Positions 31,986-63,830 of a stretch of 64,000 nucleotides of DNA are shown here, one piece after another. Positions within the stretch are counted from its first letter, which is position 1. Each line of letters starts with the position of its first letter. The stretch comes from Micromussa lordhowensis (lineage: Eukaryota; Cnidaria; Anthozoa; Scleractinia; Lobophylliidae). The notes beneath the pieces are model-generated. The model was not told the origin of the DNA. It worked only from the letters and a program-made list of their open reading frames with translations, and did no database searches. The stretch is taken from NCBI GenBank assembly GCA_964020085.1, contig OZ026607.1:1568103-1632102 (forward strand), given 5' to 3'. A program made the position numbers and the translations under genes.

Positions 31986-34900
31986 AATCACATAGCCGTT
32001 CTTGGATCAAGAAAATTATCAAGAAATGAATTAATGTTAGTCAGTTGTAAGGCAATTTTCTTGTTGTTTTGTAGTTTTAGTTTGTAAAGCAGCTCTCAAA
32101 AAATATTTCAAGGCATGAATTAATGTTAGGTATTGTAAGGCAATTTTCTTGTTGTTTTGTAGTTTTGGTTTGTGAAAGTAAGTCGAAGATTCTCAAGAAT
32201 ATTCCGAAAAATGAGATTGCGCCACAATTTGAATGTAAGCCAAAAACAACTTTTTTTATGATAACAACTTTCCTGTCAGATGGATCGTATTATTGCTTAA
32301 GCTAAACGGATTTAGTAAATCGAACATAAAAAACAAATAAATAAATAAATAATACAATTGCTGGTTTTCAGTGTCACGCCATTCAAAATAAAAATCAAAA
32401 CCGTTCAATAGATTAAGTCCAGAATCTGAGAATAGAAAGAAGGTAAGTATGCAAAGACTCTCACCAAGATTCAGGTCACAATAATTTTTCTTATGCAAGA
32501 TATGCGGAGAAACTTTTTAACCAAATTTATAGAGATCTGTATGGAGACGCCATGTTGGTGCCCATCCAGATGGGCACCAACATGGCGGCCGGAAACTAAC
32601 AGAAACATCTGTCACTGAGTTTTTCTACAAAGCGTGGATTTATCTCTCGAGGAACTCAAGAACATTAAAATAATACTTTTTCTGATACAAGAACTGTTCA
32701 GATAGCCAAATTCCCTGAAATAAGTCACTATTTAACCAACACGGCCGTCATGTAAGTGTCGCGTCACGCAAAAGCTTAAGAAATTCAAGCGTGGTCTATC
32801 ACAAAACCAAGAAAAATGTTTATGGATATTAGTTTTCAGCTGCTCTTATACATCATGAAAGAAAAATATGAGGAGGATCAATAGTTTCGTAGTTTAAATT
32901 TTAGTGACGTCATGTGAAAACAGGCTATAGCGTAAGCGAGTTTTGTCTTTATCCCACTCGAAGTGAAATTTTTCAGGAGAGAGGAAAACCGGAATACCCG
33001 GAGAAAAACTCTCGGAGGAGGCGGGAACCAACAACAAACGCAATCTACATTTAAAACGAGGACCGAATCGATCCCGGGCCACGGTGGGAGACAAACGATC
33101 TCACCACTGCGACCACTCTGCTGTCAATAATCATCTTCCCACAGCTGTTGTGTCAAGAGTGTGTAGACTAGCTAGCCTACAGGAATTACATCGGTTACAT
33201 TAAGAGGTACTGGTGAATAGTTTCCCGAAAACCGGGGTTGAGGCGCCTCGCGTAAGGCTGTCTTATGCTTCTGTTTCTAGACAGGCTGCTCTAGCGTACG
33301 CGAAAATGTCGAAACGTGTTATGGGTAATGGTTAATGGTTCAGGGTTGCTTGATTGAAGCTCAAAGTATTTCAGCGTTATTGAGGGAAACAGCACAAACA
33401 CGTGTATTCATGTTTCTCTTTCCTTCTTGCCGAAACACCGTGATCTCAATCAAGCGACAGTAATAACTCACCTAAAATTTCATTCCCCAGAAAATTCCCC
33501 CTCCACCGGGGGGCCTCGGGCAAATAATGGTCCCTAAGATGACATGATCTGACGAAATATTATTCTTGCGTGTCTCATATTCTATCTTCTTTTTCAAAGC
33601 AGGGTGCAGTCATTTTGACAATCGAAGCAATCCTGAATGAGAGGTAGAGAAACTGGGCCTTAATTAAGAACAACTTTTGGTGGGATCAGGAATCAAACTT
33701 TTCCGTCGACACTGTGGATTTAGAGCAAAATAATAAAAATATATCCTCTGATTAACGTTAAGGTACAGTTCACCCCGTATTAAACGGCCATCCTCGAGGT
33801 AATGGGTAGTGGCCGCTTGATAAAAGTAAAAACAATAGAAAAGCCCTCATCGAGACTTTGATAGCTAGTCACCTAATAGGGTTGGCTGCTTTCCACTATA
33901 TGACTTTTCTTGAATATCTCCAGCACGGCCTCAAACTCCAAAAGTTATTAAACATTGAAAGCCCAGAGGAATACAAAAATGTATTTAAGACAGGACACCA
34001 GTTTTGCTCTGTACTGGCGGGTACTTTGCAAACCAATCAGTAAGGATCCAAGTTCTTTGTTTTCTTACTTTGTATCCTTGCACGTGATTCTATCTTGCTG
34101 TAACGTATAAGACAACCTCCCCCCCCCCCCCCCCCCGTTGTTGATATCAAACTTGCCCTGGTAGATCAGGTGTTTATTCCACACCTTCCATACTCTTTGT
34201 CAGATATGAAGAAACTGAAGCTAAAAGAGCCTCTTTTTGAGAACGTTAAGAATAATCTTTCTTTCATTTGCGAGAAGAAACAAAAACATTTCTTTATGCA
34301 AGTATCGGTCTTTCCTAAGATTCATGCATATCCATTTGTGGTTTCAAACTGGTAATGGTTAAAACATGGGATTTTGGCTCATTTTGAGCTTGAACAATGG
34401 GCTTGGTTAAGGCAGACCGTTCCTGCTCTAATGGGAAGTTATTAATAAGCACTTAAAGACTGGCCCCAAGGGAAACAGTGAGTTTTGATTCCCGAGACGC
34501 TCAATGGAACATCGAGGTTTGGGGGAAACAAATCTCATGTTTCCCGCGGGGCAAGTCATTAACTGTTTTGTTACGCCTCCCAACTAAAAAAAAAAAAAAC
34601 AGAAAAAAAAACTGCAAAAAAATCGATTCCTTCACGCCGGCTGGTACACAAACTTGCCGCGGTTTCAAGGAACACGACCTGATCACGTGCAAGTCGAAAA
34701 TTCAAGTTGTTGTTTCCCTAGTTTGACCAACGACACTTGACACGTTCCACTCCAATCGGAAAACGTATTTGAGTCGGGAGGTGTAACAAGATTAATTGAG
34801 CTCTCACGATGAACGAGTCACTGGTAAGACATTTGAGTTCTTTATTATTTAACGTTACAAATTTAGTTCTTCTGCTATGAAATTGCTTTGTTGTTATACA

Positions 34901-37459
34901 AAAGTCTTCAGTACCAGCATCAAAAGCCCGAACAAGTGACTTGGTAATTCAGAACCTTTCAGAATTTCTACTATAAAAAGATCAGCTACAAAACTCCCTG
35001 TCGACATAAAGGTCCAATACTGTCCCAGTTCGCCTGCGGAACATTCCAGCCAGGGTGCCCTGGGCATGAATTACGGCTGGTTTTTCTTCAGGATGCTGCC
35101 TTCTCTCCTTGGATGTCTGGTTAAAAGCCATACAAGACTGTTATCAGCTTTAACGTGTAAAAGATTAAATGCGCATTAAATAATTAACAATGCGGTGACG
35201 AGGTGAAGTGGTGGTCTTTAATAGAAGTCGTGACAAGCACGTGACAAGAGGATGTGAGAGCACGTGATCAGGCCGTGAAAGTCGCTCGAGGGAGCAAGTA
35301 CCGTTCGTTCATGTCACCGTCAACCCTCCAAGAATCAGTTGAATCTGCAGTTCTCGTTTCTTGGTCAGTGGTTACCCTGTCTTCGTACGTTACGGAAATC
35401 GCTCGTGTAATTCTCTTATTGGACCAATTAGAAAACAGTACTTGCACTCTCGATAGCTATTTGATAAAAGTTGAAGAACACAGAGAAAAGGGAAGAAAGA
35501 ATGGAAACCAAAGAAAGCTTTTTATTTCTCGGAAAGGTGAGTGAAAATGTTACTCAGTGAAGATCAAAAGTAAGCTCTCATTACGGTAAGTGTTTTAAAC
35601 ATAATGCATTATTAGGTGCATTCTCTTTTTTTCCTTGTTGTTGTTGTTGTTTTGCTCATAAAATTTGTAGATTTACATTCACAAAGCGATATGCAAACAA
35701 ACGAAGCTAACTGAACTAAGATTCATGCAATGAAAGCAATTTTATTTTTTGGGGCAACTGCAGCTTACAATCATTCAGATTCCATTAAATGTTTTAATTT
35801 AAGATGCTTTTCTTGGATCACAAAATATAATTTTTACTTTTGAATAATTCTTCTTCTTGATTTTAAATATATAAATTTAACTAAAAAAATATTTGATCTG
35901 GAACTTTTTTAAAAATAAGTTACACTTAAGATCTTCTTTAAAAATACTTTATGGAATGTACCGGTATACGTAGAGAAATAACATGCAAATCCAAAATATG
36001 CAACTCTTTGATTCTGTATAACCTTACTTCCTTTATAATTTATGAAAAAATAATCAATATGAATTGCAAGAAAAGTAATTCACAAACCAATAAAGTGAAA
36101 ATGGTGTGACTCATATGCGCTCAGTTAATGTAGAGAGACTTTTTTCACATAAATTTGCCTTGTGTCTACAAGATGCTTACATGTACACTAGCTTCCAGGT
36201 ACATGTAATTGCAAAATAACAATTATTCCATGAGCGCGAGTTGGTTATAATAACTTCACATCCAACAAGGGCGAATGGAATAATTGTTTTAGTAAATTCT
36301 CGAGCTGCATTTTGCCGCCGATTTTTATTTCGGTCATTATAGAGGCCGGAAAATTTTTAAACTTGGCGCACTATTTTCCATATGGCGTAAAACTCCGACT
36401 ATTGGCTCATAGTCAGAGTCAGAGTTTTTTAGCCAATCAAAAAGCTAGAAATGCAATAGTCAGAGCTGAGAATTTACTAATAACCGTTAGCTAATAATTC
36501 GTAATCCTAATGTTGATCTACGTCAGTATTTTCTTCCTAACAAAATTGCTATTCTAGTGCTGTATAATTCTGGTGTTGTTCTATAGGCCATTCTGAAATT
36601 GCGCAGGGAACTGGGGCGAGTTTCAAATTTTAACCAATCAATAAACTGACACCACCACATGAAAGTTCACGTTGAGAGTAGTCATTTGACCAAGTTTGAC
36701 GCTTAAATGGTGAACAGAGACCAAGTTATGGACCTTGAAACATGGTTCAAAATCCATACAAACATCTCCAATGTTGAGACATCCCCCAAAACCATATAAC
36801 TCTTTAAATGCTTATGATTTCTGTGATACTCTTAGAAATGGACAAACATATGTGATTTTCATCTCAGCTTCTTTCAAATGGTAGGTGAATGACAAGATTT
36901 TACAGTTGTCAAAAAACTGATAAAAAATTTTAAGAGTTTATATGGTTTTAGGGGATGCAGTCTTAAAATTAACCTAAAATGCTATTCTTTGCCAATCTAA
37001 CTGCTAAAATAAAATGGTCTAAATGTTCCTCAAGTGTCTCTCCACTGCCTCACTACACAAACCAAGTGCAGAAAGGTCACTTTTAACTGAACATAGTACT
37101 TTTACAACATAAGCACTTGATGAAAAGTCTCCAAGGCTATCCGCTGATCAAAATGTAATAGAGACATGTGTTGTGTGACAGAAACATGAGCTATGTTTTG
37201 ACAGACCTGCACTCAAAAATGTAACAACTTTCACCTTGCGCATAATCTCAATATTGCTATTTCTTTTGATGGACTACCGCTCTCAAATCAACGACTATTT
37301 TAAAACTTTGAGGTTACAAGATTCAAAGTGAAGACAAGTTTGACATTTTATCATGGTTTTACAAAACATTTCATTACAATGGTGCCTGTAAAATCATTTC
37401 AAATTTGAAAATGTCATTCAGTATTGATTGACATCATTCAATCAAAGATGTCTTGTCGT
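31986..37459. other. Intergenic region between protease and thymosin genes
   Basis: No supported exon on either strand. It begins with the protease 3' flank, where a segment around ATGAATTAATGTTAG is duplicated 89 bp apart (32,026 and 32,115). It then holds the block shared with 3,237-3,705 (32,183-32,355 and 32,927-33,227), a hairpin GTTGGTGCCCATC/GATGGGCACCAAC at 32,552-32,583, a C run at about 34,119-34,136, and a MITE fragment at 36,215-36,285. The two genes converge here, so it probably includes both 3' UTRs. Confidence 0.5.
32927..33227 (-). mobile_element. tRNA-derived SINE downstream of the protease gene
   Basis: Near-identical to 3,406-3,705, including GTAAGCGAGTTTTGTC, GAGAAAAACTCTCGGAGG and GGGAACCAACAACAAACGC. 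The tRNA-like part reads on the minus strand. Confidence 0.6.
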
Positions 37460-55363
<17,904 letters not shown>

Positions 55364-56162
55364 TTATCCACCACTGCCTTGTGAAATTTCTTTGCTTTGG
55401 CTTGCACAAGGGAATGAGGCCCGCCCCCATTTGGACACTGATAGCCATTACCATATAAGGAATGGCGTGACACCAACAACATAGTGTGTCTGCAGTATTT
55501 TAAATACATCTTACAGTGCTTGTCATTTCCTATATGATCTTTCCTTGTTCTCGAGAAAATTGTTCTGTTTTTAACTTCAGAATTCTAGTTCGAATTTAGG
55601 GTTAAAAACGGTTAAAAGTTTACTTTTGCCAACCTGAAAGAGTGCCAAAAGTTATGAGTGCTGCACCAGGTGATTTTAGTGATAATTCTTTTATTGAAAT
55701 ACTTTTAGCAGCTTTTAATTAGTTATTACGTTTTCAAAAAGCTTGAATTTTATCTTCAAATGTGACATTTTATTCAGAGGAGAGCTGATAAATTTCCTTG
55801 ATTGTTTCATATTGGTTTTTATGGGTAAAATTATGGGTATTTATTGTTGAAATAGATATATAGATTTTTATAACAAGGAAATGCTGTTTTTCAATTTCTT
55901 AATAAGTCACTTATTATATTCAGTATTCCAGTTTCCCAGATTTGTCAAAATTTCTGCTCTCATGACAATAACAGGATCCTTATAAGTACAACACTATAGA
56001 CTAAAAATACATTAATAAAATCTGATTTATTATGCTTTATGTCCTGTGTTGTACACCATGCGTATGTGGAATAATATTGCTTTTATGTCAAGTAAAATAA
56101 CCTGCAATATATAGAGAGGAAGCCACATCAGCCTTCGCTGGTTTTCATGCTAAGGCTGATGT

Positions 56163-56226
56163 GGAGGGTGTGGTTTAGGGTGCTGGGTTTGAAATCTGGA
56201 GGTCCCTGGTTCAAATCCTCCACCCT
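56163..56226 (+). mobile_element. Degenerate tRNA-like SINE head
   Basis: AGGGTG/CACCCT ends and the B-box-like GGTTCAAATCCTCC are visible, but the anticodon arm is poor. It is flanked by AGGCTGATGTGG, which also occurs inverted at about 56,128-56,135. Read as a SINE remnant. Confidence 0.45.
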
Positions 56227-56896
56227 GCCTTTCTGGATTTGTTCTCAGTAGTCGCTAGTTCAACTCCTCGACAGTGTTGTGTAAATAGCTAACTGGACTC
56301 TTAGTAGTTTATGTTCTATTTGAAATATTTGTTTATTTATTTCCAGTATCCTCAATTAGCACAACAGTGCAGGTCCTCTGTCCTGTTTTAATTGGAATTT
56401 GGAGATGTTGGTTTTTTGTGGGAGGAAAACTAGAGAACCCAGATAGATACCCACAATGCAAACTAGAACCAATATCACTCTCAACCCACATATGGCATAC
56501 AACCAGAAACTGAACCTTGGCCACATCAGTGGGAGATGAACGTTCTCACCACTGCAACAGCCCTGCTCCCTATAAAGTTGTTATGGTGGGTTCAAATGAT
56601 CTTCATTTTATTTGCAATACTGCATAACTGTAGGTCTGTCTTCCATATAATTTTGTCATTTAGACTTTCGATTTGACATTTAAGTGCAAAAGATTCTTAT
56701 ATTTGTGTCTTTAAATTCTTGTGCCTTGGAAGTCTGTAACAGATAAAAGGCCAGTGCATAAGTTTGTGTATGACAAACAGCATGAAATTAAAGGTAGTTT
56801 GGATATATCATGTCATGTCATAGTTATTTATGATCACAAAGCTTACTGATGACCTCTGCATGGAGTTCAGGTATTTTTCTATCACATCAGGTCAAA

Positions 56897-57344
56897 ATAC
56901 TGACAGCTAAGTTCATGTATGACACTATGCATGAATTTTAGAGTTATTTGCTGAACATTACGTCATGTCACACGTTATTAATCCTTTCACACATCCTGTA
57001 AACTAAAGACAGGTCAAGCTCACTGAACCCAGAAGTAATAGAAAATGTCAGAAAAAAGCAATAAACAAAAACAGATGTGACTAAATAAATGCACATATAA
57101 TTAGACATATTAAAAGGAATATACTGACAGCTAAGTTCATGTATGACACTATGCATGAATTTTAGAGTTATTTGCTGAACATTACGTCATGTCACACGTT
57201 ATTAATCCTTTCACACATCCTGTAAACTAAAGACAGGTCAAGCTCGCTGAACCCAGAAGTAATAGAAAACGTTGAAAAAAAGCAGTAAACAAAAACAGAT
57301 GTGACTAAATCAATGCACATATAATTAGACATATAAAAAGGAAT
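56897..57344. repeat. Tandem duplication, two copies of 224 bp
   Basis: ATACTGACAGCTAAGTTCAT at 56,897 recurs at 57,121, and the copies align without gaps to AAAAGGAAT at 57,344 with only a few substitutions. The copies abut exactly. No open frame is maintained. Confidence 0.92.
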
Positions 57345-58537
57345 ATTAGAGTGATAATAACATGGTATAAAATTTAAAAGTCACACCAAGCTTTTTAGCC
57401 ACAAGGCACAATGTCATTATATTGCAGACTTGCTTCAAAAAGCATGACAATTGCATGGTTGAACGATAATCAACAGTGAACACACACAAAATAAACACAG
57501 AATGCTCTGCTGCTCATTCTTGTGTTCAGTGAGTTATTGTTCGAGTGTTCAGGATCAAGATGCTGTTTTAAACCAACAAAAAACAGTTCTATTCACTTCC
57601 TAATATGCAGTTCATACAAAGAAAATTGTCAAGAAAAAATTGCAGGGTCAGTTCTAGAGCTTCCATGTGTTATCACTGTGAATCTTTGGAATGACAGACA
57701 TGTACAAATTAGGTGAAAGGGCAATTAAATGTGTTATTTACAAATACAAATCGCTCATTTAATGCCCTTTTAGAGTGATAAACCCAACACATTTAAATGT
57801 AGCAAGCCCATGTATGGTAATAGCAATATTTAGGTCACAAAACACCGTAATTTTATTGTAAACGTAAACAAAACCACACTTTAAACAGTTAAACAAAGCC
57901 ACACTTTAAACAGTTGATTGATTCCCATACATGCTGCTATTGATTGTCTATCACTGCATGTAAAGTCAATCACATGTCAGATTTACTTGTTGCATGCACA
58001 AAAATTGAAAGTATACACAATATCTTTAGAGCTCTATAAGTATTACTCAAAATAGGAAAAGAAATAATTACCAAAGTCACAGAGATCAAGAAAATTTAAA
58101 AAAATATCTACAGTGTAGACTTATATTTTATTGAGAATATTTAACACTTATAAGAATGTGATTCATCTAATTTCAAAACTACTTAAATTCCACCAAAACA
58201 CTCCTACCAAAATTAACATGTCGTCTTATCTTTAAATCTTCTCACTGTGTTAGGAAATAGGGCAAAACATGCAGTCTTGTGTTCTGAATATATTACATGC
58301 AATGTATAATATAACAGATCTCTTCTGTAAACATATTGCTACACTGAGATGAACGTCATACCATAATATTACATTCAAAAAAGCTGAGGGTAAGCATTTA
58401 TTTTGAATTACCAGTATGAAGAATTTACTTCAAAGCAAAGATTTTATGAAGCTACACAAAAGAACTGCCTACAAGACACTTGTATAACTTCAAATAAAAA
58501 TATCAGATTGATGTCACTTATGAAAGCTGTATGCTTA

Positions 58538-61399
58538 TCAAGAAAGTTGTCCAAGAGTATCATTGATTACCCTCCTAAATACATCCTGATGGTTTAACGA
58601 TGCAGCGACATGACCACTGTTAATATATTCCACTGTGCAGCCAGGCCAAATGTCACATGGGCTCATGACGTTGTCTCTCGGAACATACGCATCATGTTTT
58701 GCGACCACAAACCGTGCCAAGCTGGAATCAACTGGTGGTGGAAAGTTTTGTAAATGTGTTGCTTCATCCATAACAAAGTTCATGAAATCTACCGTTTCTG
58801 ATTTTGCTGAGAAGTCTTTCCTGGTTTTGATCTTTTTTAGAACTGAGGGTAAGTTTTCAAAAAAAGAAGACTTCAAGCCATTGTAGATATCTTCTTGTTG
58901 GAGGTACAGTGTTTGAAATCCACTCTTGTGCAAATTGTTCTTTTCTTTTTCCAGGACAGCTTTTGTTAATGAGTCCAGATCAGAATAATCTCTCATAATA
59001 TTTCCTCCGAGACTATCATCATTAAATTTGGTAAATGTAGCTCCATTGATGTGAATATAATCCATTAAATTGTTCCTGTAGTCTTCGTTTGAAATTTGTT
59101 GTTCTAAAGTATTCCAACAACAAGCCTTGCTCAGAACACCCTGGAAAAAAGAGAGAAATCTGATAGTTATTTATCCCATGACAATAGGGTAAACTGAAAC
59201 ACATTTGAGGTTGAATAGGTGGAGGTCTACTTTGAACACCTTCATTTTTTTTAAGTTGACATCTCTTCAATTGTGCATGTTTGTGCGCATATTTACCTGC
59301 ACCTGAGCAGTACTTTCCATGAGAATGTAACAAAGAAAAGGCAGGACTTGCCTCCCACTTGATTTTAAGCACAAGATGATCAACTCAGTTACCAGTTACC
59401 ACAAGTATTCTGATTTGCCAATGACTTGCAGTAACATCACCATCAGCTAAAAAACTGACTGCATACCACTAACACATCACAACACTACATTCAACCCAGG
59501 GTAGTCACTTGATAAAAAGCGATATCAGAAAACCACTCGATAAATCATTATCAATCGATAAATTGAATTTAAGTGTTATCAGTGTTATTAATCAATCAAT
59601 AAAACTTGATACTCACACACTGGCGAAGTTTCAAAGATATAAATTTCATTGGATTCATTGATCGACTTTGTTCTGTATCCGTCGATGCAATGTTTGATTG
59701 TGACTTTCTAAATATTGATTTTGTAAATGTACACTACAAAAAAATTAATATCAATCAGTAAATTACAAAGTCACAGTTCTATATGTTCATGTCCAGGACT
59801 CAGCTCATGGGTAAAGGAAATTTGCAAGAGGAAAGTAGAATTGCACTTTTTCATATTACTCAATTTTCCGAAGCTCCCGGTTCTTAGAACAAAAAGTTGT
59901 TTCCCTCCACTCAGTCCGACATTATTTCTACCCCCCTTTTTGTCAAAAAATAGGGATTCCACTGTATGAATTGAGATGACAATAAATATCATTACCATTC
60001 TCTGCAATTGAATTTCCGTCATTCAATTGTTTTTTATGAGACCGTTTAAGGAACTTGTATTAGTTGTTTCTCCAGCTTGTTCATATCTTTTGTTGGTTTC
60101 GTTTGGATAACTAGAATCGATAAATTTGATAACTCAAACTGAAAAATCAATAGTTATCTATTACCCACAATGAATCCATTTATCGATTTTTAAAGACTTT
60201 CGATACCATTGACTAAGTTTTATCGATTGTTACTGAATATTTAAGCAATAGAACACTTTTTCCTGTTTATAGAGCCTCGTCTAGACATAAGCAGGGTTGG
60301 GAGAATTCAAGACAGTTATGCAAACCCTTGTTTATGTCTCGGGTTTGCATAGCTTTCAAGAATTCTCCCAGCCCCCCCCCCCTCCCCCCCTCCCCCGAGT
60401 GTTTAGATGGGTCTATGTAAACATGGAAAAAGTGCTCCATTGCTTTTATGAAATTATTCTCAAAAATACGCACGAATCTAAAACGTCACAACCATGTTAC
60501 ATACTCTCATATAAACCTGCCTATCGACCAGTAGTAGATCAGTTATTTTATAATATTGATTATCAATGTTATCAACTGACTACCCCTGGCGTTCAACCAT
60601 GTTGCGGCCTTATGTGCAACAGAGCACAAAGAAGATAGGTGAGATGAGGCATTATCCCATGTCCAGTATTAAATTACTAATACTAGAAAGCTACCTCTGT
60701 AAAGACACATGACGCTGTACTCCATGATAAACAAGGTACAATAGCCAGTGGTTTGGGCCAAGCAGTACATGCGAGAGAAGCCATGTGTCCACCCATTGAG
60801 ATCCCTGTGATTCCTAGGGGACCATACCCTTGGCGTTCGCACCAGTTTAACAAGACAACTGATTCTAAAATAAGTGCGGCACCCATAACAAATAAGTCGA
60901 CCACATATAGAAGGCTGGAACGAAGTTGATTCTTAGGTTTTCTCACGCCATAGAAAGGATTTTCTAATAGCACTGATGCAATGCCGTGTTCCTTCGCCAA
61001 AGGTTTTGCCATTAGATTCCTCCTTCGCCAAAAATGATGATCTCCCGTGCCTGCAAGATGGAGGCAAGCCGGTTTTCGTCCAGTTTGCGGCCATTTTTTT
61101 GGCACGATGACCTGAAAGTGAGCTTTTTCGCTTTCTGCAGGTAACAGGCCCGGAAAGTGCTGAGCTAAAGGGGAAGTAAATTGTCCTTCTGCGATGTAAC
61201 AAGATTCAGTGTTCTTTGATTTCTTTAGCTCGACAGGACAATGGGAAGGAATAAGCTTTCTACATTTTGTTCTATCCGTGACAGTCTTTCGAGCTTCCAG
61301 CAAGCGTTCATAGACCTTTATATCGCCCCATCCTTTCGAGAAAAACGAAGATAAGATGAATCTCCGAAAAATTATATCACTTTTGCTTGCAAAACACAT
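58538..61399 (-). CDS. ABHD18: ABHD18-type alpha/beta-hydrolase
   Basis: Two minus-strand exons, 60695-61399 and 58538-59140, 435 residues plus TGA (58,538-58,540). The ATG at 61,399 gives MCFASKSDIIFRRFILSSFF, which aligns with the start of animal ABHD18; an in-frame TTG extension upstream was rejected. Diagnostic segments: HLAGTGDHHFWRRR (about 114-127), LLENPFYGVRKPK, the nucleophile elbow GITGISMGGHMAS with Ser201, and LSWSTAS. Exon 2 opens GVLSKACCWNTLE and carries the C-terminal core with AKHDAYVPR and GHVAASL, the likely acid and His region. The family is widely conserved; its substrate is poorly defined. The intron (59,141-60,694) holds a hAT-like element. The gene is divergent from the MAP4K gene, 389 bp away. 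Confidence 0.93.
59496..60589. mobile_element. Non-autonomous hAT-like element in the ABHD18 intron
   Basis: The ends CCAGGGTAGTCACTTGATAA and the complement of TTATCAACTGACTACCCCTGG differ by an indel and one substitution. Flanks CATTCAAC (59,488-59,495) and CGTTCAAC (60,590-60,597) form an 8-bp duplication with one mismatch. The interior repeats ATCGATAAA/TTTATCGAT many times. No transposase frame. A CAGGG start and 8-bp duplication fit hAT. Confidence 0.6.
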
Positions 61400-61788
61400 T
61401 AGGAAACCAGAAGATACTACTAGCAAACTTCGTTTCGGCAGCTTAGTGGCCAAGCCTGTTTTCTTGGCGTCACAAGATAAATCGATTTATTGTCGTAAGA
61501 TCAATATCATGTATTGTTATTATTCGTTGTATCGCGAGACAATCTCGTGACAGTTTTCGCAGTCGATAACTATTCGTTCGCGTTATTCGTGATGCCGAGT
61601 GCAGGAATGCCGTGGGTCTGTCAAGCGGATATGACCACCGTGAGTCACAAGTATCCTTCCGCCGAATTCAGGTTTTTCGTAGACACGACAATGGTATAGC
61701 AGGGCTGAGTGTCCTTGGTGAATCAATATACAAGCGGCCGTGATGTTTTCAGTGAACTTGGCGAAAAACTAGAGAAAGCGAGTTCGAC
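61400..61788. promoter_or_regulatory. Bidirectional promoter region between ABHD18 and MAP4K
   Basis: 389 bp separate the two divergent start codons. The stretch is richer in CpG than its surroundings and has no TATA box at a sensible distance. Shared regulation is inferred from head-to-head spacing only. Confidence 0.5.
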
Positions 61789-63007
61789 ATGAGCCAACCA
61801 CTACGAGCGAACATCCAGCGTGGAAACCCGGAGAAAGTGTTTGATTTGATCGAAAAAGTTGGAGGTGGAACATACGGTGACGTTTTCAAGGTTTGTCCTT
61901 TATATCAGATTTATTTCCCGTAGAGCGTCTGCTTTTCTTAATCCTCAATATTCCAGCCTTGCTTTATTTGATCTTGAAAATGTTAGTAATCGAAATTAAA
62001 CCGCCATTTTCTAGGCCAGGGTTATTTCTACCGGGGAACTTGCTGCTGTAAAAGTTGTCAAAGTGGAACCAGGCAAGTAATTGACAATGTCTGCCGTTTA
62101 TTAATTTACACTGCACAACACTCTGTTGAATTTTAAGCTATATGCCAATAAGCAATATAACTCGAGAAATTATTTCCTTTCATTTTAAGATCTTTCAATT
62201 GTGTGTGATGGATCTTATACCATGTCATGTCAACAGTGCGCGTTTGATGTTCTTTGCATCATCTCCAAACATGGTATTATTTGTCGTCGCCACTCATCTT
62301 AGTTTGTTCCGTTTCGCGTTCGTTTGGTGTTTAGTTGTTTCAAATCTTCTTAAATGGATTTGTCCTCTGATTTTTCAGTCCATAATTCTTGTACTTGTTG
62401 ACGTATTTTATGTAAATTATCTAACCTACACTTTCGGTATATAATCAATATTCACTCTCATTTGCTAATATCAAACAGTAAAATGTTACTTTTGATAACT
62501 CTACAGTATCTAAAATATATGATACAGGGTAATTAAAAAAAATGTTGGTTTTTGAATTTTTTAATCCTGTCTAATTCAAGCACTGAGCTCTGCAAACCTT
62601 GAAATTTACCATGCACTTCAGAACTGGCAGCTTTAGAAAGACATTGAGATAGGGACAAATAAATAGTTCAAAAGTCAATGAGTTGCCGTCAAAATTAAAT
62701 ATATTTTTAATTAAGGGCAATATGACATGTCAATATTAATATTTTTCTGATCAAGCCGGGATAAATGTCCTCTCTTGTCATGAAAAATGATGCTTTCCCT
62801 GGATAATTTATAGTTTTGTCAACTGAGATGATAATGTAAATTGGCCACTGTAAAGAGATTTGAAACCTGACATTTCGGGCGTTAGCCCTTCGTTGAGCGT
62901 AGGGCTAACGCTCAAAACGTCAGCTTTTGAATCTCTTTACGATTGCCAATTCACATTATCAACTCATTTGATAAAACCAAATTATCTTGTAATACTCCCC
63001 ACCGACA

Positions 63008-63038
<31 letters not shown>

Positions 63039-63797
63039 ATTTTTTCCCTGGATAGTCATGCAAACAGAAACTGAAAATGGAACCAAGTTCTGTTTACTTG
63101 CAGTAAAATGAAATTCAATCAAAATCAATCCAGAGATTGAATCCAGCCTGGTTCTATCATAAAAAAGTAACCAGACTGGTAAAAGATTCCAGGCAATCAA
63201 ATTCTATGTACTTATTATTGAAAAGAGGACAGCAGAGTATTTGGTTTGAGGTCGGGACATACCATAAGGAATTATCACAGTCAGGTCTATGCATCCCGAC
63301 AAAGAGCCAAATATTTCCTATCCAGCCTGACCTCACTCGGTCAATAATCAAGTTATCATATGACCATTTCAAGACATTGGAGTATTTCCTTCATTTCTAG
63401 TAGTAGGGCTGTATGGATATTTCTGGCCTTATCACTTTGACAAAGGGCCCTCATATGGACCTTTTTTCTTGTGTTTTTCAAGGAAATACATGTAGCATGC
63501 AGAGCTGGACAGGTCATATGATAATTAACAATTATCCACCAGCGCACATTGGATATGAGATGGTGGATAGCCAACAAGGCTCAGAGTGCCGAGTTCACTA
63601 TAATCATCTCATATCCAACAAGGGCAAGTGGAATAATTGTTTTATTAAAATGCCCCAAAAACACAGCAAACTAAACTTTTAAAAAAATAAAATAAAAATG
63701 CCTCAAAAAAAAGAAAATCGCGCATATGCTTACCATATTGGTAGAGCATGGTATAATGGCTCATAACCTATGATGGCTAAGGCAATGAAAACTCTCA

Positions 63798-63830
<33 letters not shown>

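Noticed and set aside
33858..35544. Possible additional gene between protease and thymosin
   Set aside because: The open frames near 33,858, 34,170 and 35,254 have no domain features and no compatible splice chain.
61400..61453. N-terminal extension of ABHD18 by 18 residues
   Set aside because: The extension opens with TTG, not ATG. The ATG at 61,399 matches the start of the family.
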